DNA of 5,818 nt from positions 1 through 5,818 of the forward strand of contig JAJQAR010000298.1 in assembly GCA_021203705.1 (NCBI GenBank). The letters are read 5' to 3'. How positions within the stretch are numbered: the stretch's first letter is position 1; the number at the start of each line of letters is the position of its first letter. Made by a program: the position numbers and the translations under genes. This document shows, one piece after another, positions 1 to 5,818 of the stretch. This stretch comes from Prevotella sp. Lineage in GTDB: Bacteria; Bacteroidota; Bacteroidia; Bacteroidales; Bacteroidaceae. Below the pieces are notes generated by a model. It had not been told where the DNA came from. It did no database searches and saw only the letters and a program-made list of their open reading frames with translations.

Positions 1-370
1 AGTCAGTAGTTCCCCAATTGTACATCCAAACGGTACGGGCAGGACCATTCTCGCCCCAGCCGATGAAAGCCTCGTCAGCAGCCATATCAGCTTTTGCTTT
101 CATTGCACCGTCTGTCAAAGAAATACCCTGATCCAAGTAATCAGCAACAGCATGCCATTCACCAGTCTCTTCATCCTGTTCGCAAAGCATAATGCCTTCT
201 GCATTGATAGTAGTACCAGTCTTGTCGATGAAATCATAGTTTCCTTGATATTCCTCATTCAGTACGACACACCAATCGAAAGAGTCATAGAAGTTGTAAC
301 TTACAGCGTCTTGTGCCTTAACGCCAATCCATGCTACGAGAGCAAGAGATAAAAGTAAAAATTTTTTCAT
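1..370 (-). CDS. Secreted acidic protein of unknown family, N-terminal part only
   Basis: The reading frame opens at ATG 370-368 and stays open for 123 codons to the window edge, so the C-terminus is missing. Residues 1-19 form a classic signal peptide: MKK, a hydrophobic core (FLLLSLALVAWIGV), then V-K-A, with predicted signal peptidase I cleavage before Q20. There is no lipobox cysteine, so it is not an obvious surface lipoprotein. The visible mature part (20-123) has about 21 Asp/Glu against 4 Lys/Arg. It has five tryptophans (W33, W72, W105, W115, W119), many other aromatics and two cysteines (C34, C63). I do not recognise the family. Its place just downstream of a SusC/SusD pair is where surface glycan-binding proteins or secreted enzymes are often encoded, and exposed aromatics would suit carbohydrate binding, but that is inference. 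The start is chosen because it gives the signal peptide; the next in-frame ATG is codon 61. Existence as a gene is well supported; function is open. Confidence 0.85.
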   Translation of the reverse strand, partial: MKKFLLLSLALVAWIGVKAQDAVSYNFYDSFDWCVVLNEEYQGNYDFIDKTGTTINAEGIMLCEQDEETGEWHAVADYLDQGISLTDGAMKAKADMAADEAFIGWGENGPARTVWMYNWGTTD

Positions 371-372
371 AA

Positions 373-377
373 TCCTT
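373..377 (-). promoter_or_regulatory. Possible ribosome binding site at very short spacing
   Basis: On the minus strand the bases just before ATG 370 read CTTAAGGATT, so an AAGGA motif lies only two bases from the start codon. That is closer than the usual 5-9 bases, so it may be chance. Bacteroidota often initiate without a Shine-Dalgarno motif, using AT-rich unstructured leaders, and this leader is strongly AT-rich. The start itself is fixed by the signal peptide, not by this motif. Confidence 0.25.
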
Positions 378-436
378 AAGTTTAATAATTAGTGATATAA
401 TTAATTGTTATATTGAATTTCATTTTAAAATTTCTC

Positions 437-476
437 GCCATGGCAGTGTAAAACAAGTTTGCACTGCTCATTTGGC
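437..476 (-). other. Imperfect stem-loop in the spacer after the SusD-like gene
   Basis: Read as minus-strand RNA, GCAGUGCAAA (467-458) pairs with UUUACACUGC (452-443) around a five-base loop, with one C/A mismatch. The helix can extend outward through AUG/CAU (471-469 with 442-440) and GCC/GGC (476-474 with 439-437), with small bulges, giving about 15 pairs. It begins 21 bases past the SusD stop codon. No U-run directly follows the 3' arm; a short UUUU comes about six bases later. It is therefore a poor intrinsic terminator and may instead be an attenuator, an mRNA 3'-end stabiliser or a processing site. The rest of the spacer (371-497) is AT-rich, with a 10-base palindrome at 422-431. I see no convincing Bacteroidota promoter (TAnnTTTG near -7) on the minus strand, so the downstream gene is probably co-transcribed, at least in part. 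Confidence 0.45.
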
Positions 477-497
477 TAAAAGAAATTGTTTTATTTG

Positions 498-2573
498 TCA
501 TTGGGCATATCCCGGGTGTTGAGTGAGGTTCGGGTTATCCACCATAGGATGACCTTCGGCAGAGTTGGCGAAAGGCAGCAGTTCCGTCTTGTTCTTTTCG
601 TAAGCATAGTACAGGCCATTGTCACCGGCAACCCATTCCGGGTAAGAGCCGCCATTCTCCTCCGAGCCGGTAGCCTTAGTATAAGTTGACTGCCCTACAC
701 ATATCGTGCTGACAGAAGCCATGCCGAAACCTCCTGCACGGCGACAATTTTTGTTGTAAGTGCTGTTCCACGCCTCGAACATACGGGTAGCATACCAAGT
801 AGAGCCGTCGGTAATGCCGTGGTTGGCCAAGATAGTAGCAATCTTCTCATTGAAAGCATCGTAAGCCGAAGAACTTGTCGGGGCAGTCTCAATCAGAGCA
901 ATCTCATCAGGGTCTGTAATGTCGATATATGGAACAGTGAGGAACGTATCACCGTAGGTCTGCGAGTTCTGGCAGTACTTGTAGAGACGGTAAGTGGCGA
1001 TGCCCGCATATTTACCCGTCTTGTCAGAGAGGTCTTTGAGATCCTGCTGTGCCTGGTGGATATGCTCATCGAGGAGGTTGGTGCGGATAAGGTCACTGCG
1101 GAGAGTGAACTCATCAGCAAGTTCCCACTTGCGTTCCTGCATGATAGCTTCAAGGAAATCATCCTCTGTGGTAGGTATTGCCATAGAGCCGATACCTGCA
1201 CGGTCGCGCACCTGTTGCAAAGCACTTATTGCAGCGGCTGTCGGTCCGTTGTTGAGGTAGTTCTGAGTCTCTGCATACATCAGCAGAACGTCAGCATAGC
1301 GGAGGACAGGGATGTCCACGTTGCGCTGACTTGCCGCAGCCGGTTCCACGCCCCACTCGATGCGGAACTTGCCGCTCATTATGCATGAGTAAGTAGTGCC
1401 GACATTCGACCATTCCTCATCAATATCGTTAGTTTTCAGGAATGTTACGCTATAATCGCAGCAAGTAACGTCACGTCGGGTGTCGTTCTCATCGAAAGAG
1501 AGATAATACGTAGGGAGTTTGAACTGGAGAGTCTTGCGCTGTCCGTATAAGCCGCCCGAAGAACCAGGCTGACCGTTGTAAACACCGAAAGTAGAGTTAG
1601 TGGTAGTGCCATATTCAGCAATCTGCCACATTATCTCATCAGACGTAGCACTGTAGTTACGCTGCATAAAGTTGCACCAGAGCGTCTGGAAACCACTCAT
1701 GTCGCCAGATGACTGTATCAGCTTGTTCTCACCACGGTCGATAATCTGTTTGAGAGCATCATCGGCAATCTGGTAGAACTCACGCACCTTAGCCGCATCA
1801 TCACGGCGTTTCAACTCAAGCGTGGAAGGGTCGTTAGTCTCTAAGTCCCAGCGCAACGAGTAGCCACCGGCATGGAGGCATATACGGGCGAGGATGCCGA
1901 GAGCCGCCTGTTTAGAGAGGCGTTCCGGTGTGCCGTAGTCACACTCGCTATACCAAGGGATATATTCAACAGCCTCCTGCATATCAGCTATGATATGGTC
2001 GTAAATCTCATCACGGCTTGTTCTTGTTGGGTAGAATGTGCTTTCCGCATCTGGATCAAGGTCTTCAAGAGCCGACCAAACGGCAGGAACGTCACCATAG
2101 AAACGGATGAGGTTATGATAACAGTAAGCGCGAACCATCAGCATTTCACCACGGAATGCATTGCGCCTGTCAGACTCAGGAAGGTTTGCAATATATTTCA
2201 AACCTACATTACACTGTTCGATAATACGGTAGCACTCGCTGTATGTCGTTGACAGAGTGTAAGGAGTGATCGGGTCGTAATAGTAGTTGGCAATGGCATA
2301 TTTCGAGCCGGAGAGGTCCTCCTCTGCCGGGTGAGTAACCGTCTCACCGGTGTTGAACTGTCGGTACTGTTCCTCGTGGATGAGTCCCCGGTAGCAGCCT
2401 TTTACGAAAAGTTCCGCTTTATCGAGATCACTGAACACGAAATCAAGGTCGTTCTCTGTATAAGACGGCATATCAAGCGTATCGTTGCAAGAAGATAGGA
2501 ACATTGCCGGAGCAATGACTACTGCTGCCAAAGCCAAGTTCTTAATGCCTTTGTATATTTTTTTTGTATTCAT
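498..2573 (-). CDS. SusD/RagB-family surface lipoprotein, nutrient-binding partner of SusC
   Basis: This 691-residue protein is the ligand-capturing lid of a SusC/SusD outer-membrane uptake complex. The signal peptide ends in lipobox L26-S-S-C29, so Cys29 should be lipidated; the following N-D-T-L-D is a weak match to an acidic surface-export signal. SusD landmarks appear in order: RGEMLMVRAYCYHNLIRFYGD (141-161) and KQAALGILARICLHAG (221-236) of the N-terminal helical repeat region, then IPVLRYADVLLMYAET (421-436), LQQVRDRAG (452-460), QERKWELADE (479-488) and SDLIR (493-497). The C-terminus ends with the typical DNPNLTQHPGYAQ (679-691). The family is often 500-600 residues; the excess lies mainly between SDLIR and LLPF (665-668), about 165 residues. 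Thirteen cysteines besides Cys29 are present, including adjacent C371-C372. The start is supported by the signal peptide. It lies 19 bases after the transporter gene, almost certainly in the same transcript. Family is certain; ligand is unknown. Confidence 0.97.
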   Translation of the reverse strand: MNTKKIYKGIKNLALAAVVIAPAMFLSSCNDTLDMPSYTENDLDFVFSDLDKAELFVKGCYRGLIHEEQYRQFNTGETVTHPAEEDLSGSKYAIANYYYDPITPYTLSTTYSECYRIIEQCNVGLKYIANLPESDRRNAFRGEMLMVRAYCYHNLIRFYGDVPAVWSALEDLDPDAESTFYPTRTSRDEIYDHIIADMQEAVEYIPWYSECDYGTPERLSKQAALGILARICLHAGGYSLRWDLETNDPSTLELKRRDDAAKVREFYQIADDALKQIIDRGENKLIQSSGDMSGFQTLWCNFMQRNYSATSDEIMWQIAEYGTTTNSTFGVYNGQPGSSGGLYGQRKTLQFKLPTYYLSFDENDTRRDVTCCDYSVTFLKTNDIDEEWSNVGTTYSCIMSGKFRIEWGVEPAAASQRNVDIPVLRYADVLLMYAETQNYLNNGPTAAAISALQQVRDRAGIGSMAIPTTEDDFLEAIMQERKWELADEFTLRSDLIRTNLLDEHIHQAQQDLKDLSDKTGKYAGIATYRLYKYCQNSQTYGDTFLTVPYIDITDPDEIALIETAPTSSSAYDAFNEKIATILANHGITDGSTWYATRMFEAWNSTYNKNCRRAGGFGMASVSTICVGQSTYTKATGSEENGGSYPEWVAGDNGLYYAYEKNKTELLPFANSAEGHPMVDNPNLTQHPGYAQ

Positions 2574-2592
2574 GACAATTACAATCTAAAAA
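2574..2592 (-). promoter_or_regulatory. Short AT-rich leader between transporter and lipoprotein genes, no Shine-Dalgarno
   Basis: The 19 bases between the transporter stop (TAA, 2595-2593) and the lipoprotein ATG (2573) read TTTTTAGATTGTAATTGTC on the minus strand. There is no AGGAGG-like motif. Such AT-rich leaders are normal for translation initiation in Bacteroidota. The short gap leaves no room for a separate promoter or terminator and supports one transcript with coupled expression of the two partners. Confidence 0.5.
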
Positions 2593-5500
2593 TTAGAACG
2601 AAAGATTTAAACCGATTACATAGCTGCGTGACAGAGGGTAAGTAGAACTGTCGTAACCTGGTGTACAGATAACGTAGTCGTTAGCTGCCGAAGCGTCAGG
2701 GTCATAGCCAGAGTAACCCGTTATAGTAGCGAGGTTGTTGGCAGTGAAGTAGATACGCAAGTTAGAGACGTGTACCTTCTGCATCCATTTTTTCGGGAAT
2801 GTATATCCGAGAGTAACCTGTGACAGACGCAGGTAGGAGCCATCCTCAACATAATATGAGGAAGGGTATGTAATGTAATTGATGTTCGTGGTAGCGAGGC
2901 TCCAAGTGCGGCTGCTCTGATTCGGGTTGAGTTCGGCGAGTCGCTCAAGGCTCGAAGCCATCTGACCGGTGTTCGGATCTATGAGGCGGTAGTAGTTGTT
3001 ACCGAACTCCGAAGGAACGTTCTGATAAGGAGCGTAAGGGCTCATGGAGTGCTTTGTAGCATTGTAAACATCGTTGCCGATAGAGAATTTCATGAAGATG
3101 TTGAGGTCGAAGCCCTTATAATAGAACGTGTTGCCGAAACCACCAGTGCAGTCAGGAGAGCCGTTACCAATCTTCACGAGTTTACGGGTGAACTGCGGGT
3201 TATCAGGATCATCATTATCAGCGGCGAATTTGATGTCACCGGGCTGTGCCGTACCCTCATAAGGCTTTACGACACCGTCTTTAAGTACCCAGTTGCCATC
3301 AGCATCTGTATAGAAATCATCAGTGGTGTAGATACCCTCGTATTTGTAGCCATACATATCACCGAGAGAATGACCGACCATAGCATAGTAGTTGACAGTA
3401 CCAGAGCGGTTGCCGCCGACAGAGAACGTCTTGTATTCTACATCGCCCTCAAGTTTGATAACCTTAGAGCGGTTGAATGAAAGGTTGAGGGTAGTTGACC
3501 AGCGGAAGTTGCGGTTCACGATATTCGTTGAGTTGAGCTGAATTTCCCAACCTCTGTTGCGCATGCTACCCACGTTCTGGTATTGGTAAGAGTAGCCGCT
3601 TGACTTAGGGATTGAGCATTGCATCAACATATCAGAGATCTCGTTGTTGTACCAGTCAACGGTGATATTCAGGCGGTTTTTGAAGAAGCCAAGGTCAACA
3701 CCGACGTTGGTAGCGTGAAGAGTCTCCCATTTGAGGTTAGAGTTGCCGAGCGTGGTACTCATAACGTAAGCCGCATCGTTCTCGTTGTTGTTCATAGGAT
3801 AAGTGGTCTGTGAGACGGTAGTCTGATAGAGGTTACTGCCGATGTTGCAGTTACCGGTGATACCGTAACCGACACGTACTTTCAAATTACTGAACCATTT
3901 GTTAATGGAGCCATCCTGCCAGAATTTCTCTTGCGACACGCGCCATGCAGCTGAAGCAGAGGGGAATATACCCCACTTGTTGCCTTTGGCGAATTTTGAG
4001 GAGCCGTCGGCACGGATAGTAGCCGTGATGAGGTAACGCTCATCGTAGTTATAATTGGCACGTCCGAAGAAAGAGAGCATATTGCCGTGAGAGTGTCCGG
4101 AACTCTTTGATGATACCGTAGCATTAGAGATATCATCCAGTCCGTGATTAGGGTAAGGGAACTGTTTCAGGTCAATGCCGTTTTTCTCACTCTCGCTGTA
4201 GGAGTATTCCTGACCGAGCATGATATTCAGGTTGTGCACCTTCTTGAACGTCTGGTTGTAATTCAGGGTATTGTCGATATTCCAACTGTAACTCTCGCTG
4301 TTGGAGATAGAGCCCTCCATACCTGTGTTTGCCTGGTCGATGAGGTAAGAAGTAGAGTTCTCGTCGGCGAATGATGTGCTCTTGCCCCACTTTGCCACAT
4401 AATTGCCGGCGGTGCGCCAAGTAAGGTATTTGCAGATGTCGATTGTAACACCAGCGTTTACCTCAAGGCGGCGGTCACGGCTCTCAGACGTGGAAGCCTC
4501 GTTCTGAACGAGAGGGTTAGGAGTATCGAAAGTACTATCAAGACCACGGTAAGTGGCGTAAGTCTGAGTGTTTAAGAGTTCATCCTCTGTGAACAGCGTA
4601 CCACCATTGATAGGCTGGAGGAGCACGTTTTTCATACCGGAATACGAGCCGCCGCCATGCGTCTGGTTGTTATAGAAGAACATTCCGAAGTCGAGCTTGA
4701 CGCCTTTCCACAGTTCAGAGTTGATTTTCGCACGTACGGCGTTACGGGCATAGTCGTGGTTAGCGAGAAGACCGTCCTGACCAGTGTAGTTGTAAGATAT
4801 GAGCATCTGTGTCTTGTCGTTGCCGGTGGAGATACTTACATTGTGATTTTGTGTGAGGGCAGAGCCACCGAAAGCCTCGTCCTGCCAGTCAACGGCGTAA
4901 GAATCACCATATCGGCTTGCGATACGGCTGTAAACGCCAGAGTAGAAATCCGGTTGGTCAACACCGTAGGCATCATCGTAACCGACGCTCCACATAGACG
5001 TTTTACCATTCAGTTCGGCATATTCATATTGGTAAGCCACATAGTCGGCAGCGTTTTTGAGCATATCGAGTTTCTTTGACAGTGTGTCGAAAGAGAAATA
5101 AGCGTTATAATCAACCTTCGTCTTGCCTTTCTGTGCTGACTTGGTGGTGATTACGATAATACCGTTGCTACCTTTAGCACCATAAATCGCCGTTGAGGAA
5201 GCGTCCTTCAACACGTCGATAGTCTCAATATCGTTGATATCAATGTTAGTCAAAGCGTCTGACATCTCAAAACCGTCAACTATATAAAGCGGCTCGGTGT
5301 CCTGTGTGATAGACGTACCGCCACGCACGGTGATGTTAAGGCTTGCACCAGGAGCGTTGTTCTGTGTAACGATGTTTACACCCGCAGCCTTGCCCTGCAA
5401 AGCGGCAGCGGCAGATGTAACCGGAACAGTGGCGAGGTCGTTGCCCGTTACAGAAGATACGGCTCCTGTGAGGTCTCTCTTTTTGACAGTGCCGTAACCG

Positions 5501-5818
5501 ATGGCGACCACCTCATCGAGCATAGATGATGAGGGCTGTAAAGTTACGGATACCGTTGAACGCCCGTTGACGGAAACGTTCACTGTCTCATAACCGATGT
5601 AAGACACTACAAGAGTAGCCTTGTTAGGAACAGAGATCTTGAACTCACCGTTTATGTCTGTCGTTATACCGTTAGTAGTGCCTTTCTGCAACACAGAAGC
5701 GCCGATGAGCGGTTCACCGTCGGTATCAACTACCACACCTTTGAGTGTTATGTTCTGTGCAAACACTGCGACTTGCATTACAAGTGCCAACGACAGAAGC
5801 AATACATAACGTGCTTTT
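2593..5818 (-). CDS. SusC/RagA-family TonB-dependent outer-membrane transporter, 5' end cut by window edge
   Basis: This is the TonB-energised outer-membrane barrel that imports the ligand captured by the neighbouring SusD-like protein. Numbering from the codon at 5802-5800, residues 1-15 are most of a signal peptide ending VFA|QN. Residues 18-89 form a carboxypeptidase-regulatory-like beta-sandwich (GVVVDTDGEPLIGASV, TTDINGEF, YIGYE). A TonB-box-like DEVVAIGYG follows at 96-104. The plug spans about 104-222, with SusC signatures PLYIVDGFE, DIETIDVLKDASSTAIYG and GSNGIIVITTK. The barrel runs to 1069, with GITGNCNIG (647-655), NVGSMRNRGWE (743-753), VEDGSYLRLSQVTLGY (985-1000) and terminal GLNLSF, ending in Phe as expected for barrel assembly. 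The codon at 5802 is TTG; the frame stays open upstream (K-A-R-Y-V) to the edge, so the true start lies outside and only a few residues are probably missing. No STN domain lies between signal peptide and beta-sandwich, so control through an anti-sigma partner is not indicated. Substrate is unknown. Confidence 0.97.
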   Translation of the reverse strand, partial: KARYVLLLSLALVMQVAVFAQNITLKGVVVDTDGEPLIGASVLQKGTTNGITTDINGEFKISVPNKATLVVSYIGYETVNVSVNGRSTVSVTLQPSSSMLDEVVAIGYGTVKKRDLTGAVSSVTGNDLATVPVTSAAAALQGKAAGVNIVTQNNAPGASLNITVRGGTSITQDTEPLYIVDGFEMSDALTNIDINDIETIDVLKDASSTAIYGAKGSNGIIVITTKSAQKGKTKVDYNAYFSFDTLSKKLDMLKNAADYVAYQYEYAELNGKTSMWSVGYDDAYGVDQPDFYSGVYSRIASRYGDSYAVDWQDEAFGGSALTQNHNVSISTGNDKTQMLISYNYTGQDGLLANHDYARNAVRAKINSELWKGVKLDFGMFFYNNQTHGGGSYSGMKNVLLQPINGGTLFTEDELLNTQTYATYRGLDSTFDTPNPLVQNEASTSESRDRRLEVNAGVTIDICKYLTWRTAGNYVAKWGKSTSFADENSTSYLIDQANTGMEGSISNSESYSWNIDNTLNYNQTFKKVHNLNIMLGQEYSYSESEKNGIDLKQFPYPNHGLDDISNATVSSKSSGHSHGNMLSFFGRANYNYDERYLITATIRADGSSKFAKGNKWGIFPSASAAWRVSQEKFWQDGSINKWFSNLKVRVGYGITGNCNIGSNLYQTTVSQTTYPMNNNENDAAYVMSTTLGNSNLKWETLHATNVGVDLGFFKNRLNITVDWYNNEISDMLMQCSIPKSSGYSYQYQNVGSMRNRGWEIQLNSTNIVNRNFRWSTTLNLSFNRSKVIKLEGDVEYKTFSVGGNRSGTVNYYAMVGHSLGDMYGYKYEGIYTTDDFYTDADGNWVLKDGVVKPYEGTAQPGDIKFAADNDDPDNPQFTRKLVKIGNGSPDCTGGFGNTFYYKGFDLNIFMKFSIGNDVYNATKHSMSPYAPYQNVPSEFGNNYYRLIDPNTGQMASSLERLAELNPNQSSRTWSLATTNINYITYPSSYYVEDGSYLRLSQVTLGYTFPKKWMQKVHVSNLRIYFTANNLATITGYSGYDPDASAANDYVICTPGYDSSTYPLSRSYVIGLNLSF

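Noticed and set aside
152..352. Plus-strand open frame of 66 codons opposite the downstream partial gene
   Set aside because: The minus-strand frame over the same bases encodes a clear signal peptide and fits the operon direction, so the plus-strand frame is a shadow.
422..431. Ten-base palindrome attttaaaat as an operator site
   Set aside because: It is pure A/T apart from nothing that distinguishes it from chance in an AT-rich spacer, and no partner copy was found nearby.
437..476. Intrinsic terminator ending the transporter/lipoprotein transcript
   Set aside because: A stem-loop is present, but no U-run directly follows it on the minus strand, so I list it only as a structured element and do not call a terminator.
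371..497. Separate promoter for the downstream gene
   Set aside because: No convincing TAnnTTTG motif with an upstream TTTG occurs on the minus strand of the spacer; TAATTATT-like stretches match only partly and are expected in AT-rich DNA.
819..1388. A 189-codon open frame on the plus strand, antisense to the SusD-like gene
   Set aside because: It lies wholly inside a gene with unmistakable SusD motifs, has no signal peptide or recognisable domain, and reads as a codon-bias shadow of the opposite strand.
3049..3480. Plus-strand open frame of 143 codons antisense to the transporter gene, with similar ones at 4657-5079 and 1872-2252
   Set aside because: These are antisense to well-conserved SusC or SusD coding sequence; their translations show no domain and no supporting leader.

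Overview
The window is a fragment of a Bacteroidota polysaccharide-utilization-type locus. The phylum call rests on a SusC-like TonB-dependent transporter directly followed by a SusD-like surface lipoprotein, a pair essentially confined to that phylum. AT-rich gene leaders without Shine-Dalgarno motifs also fit. The style of the SusC signal peptide and N-terminal domain suggests Bacteroidales, perhaps near Prevotella or Bacteroides. That finer placement is impression, not proof.

All three genes are on the minus strand, so transcription runs from high to low coordinates. Positions 5818-2593 hold the SusC-like transporter, cut at its 5' end by the window edge. A 19-base gap (2574-2592) leads to a complete 691-residue SusD-like lipoprotein (2573-498). 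An AT-rich spacer of 127 bases (371-497) follows, carrying an imperfect stem-loop. After it begins a secreted, very acidic, tryptophan-rich protein of unknown family (370-1), which runs off the other edge.

By family knowledge, SusC and SusD form an outer-membrane complex. SusD is a lipid-anchored lid over the extracellular mouth of the SusC barrel. It captures an oligosaccharide (or, in some homologues, a peptide), and SusC imports it using TonB energy. The third gene lies where surface glycan-binding proteins or secreted enzymes are usually encoded, but it has a type I signal peptide with no lipobox and no fold I recognise. The substrate cannot be read from the window: no glycoside hydrolase, polysaccharide lyase, sulfatase or regulator is visible.

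The most unusual points are a long extra segment (about 165 residues) near the C-terminus of the SusD protein, its high cysteine count, the unknown third gene, and the stem-loop before it. I found no RNA gene, CRISPR array, insertion sequence, attachment site or origin. I see no evidence of a wholly new system; this is a recognisable uptake locus with one unidentified component.
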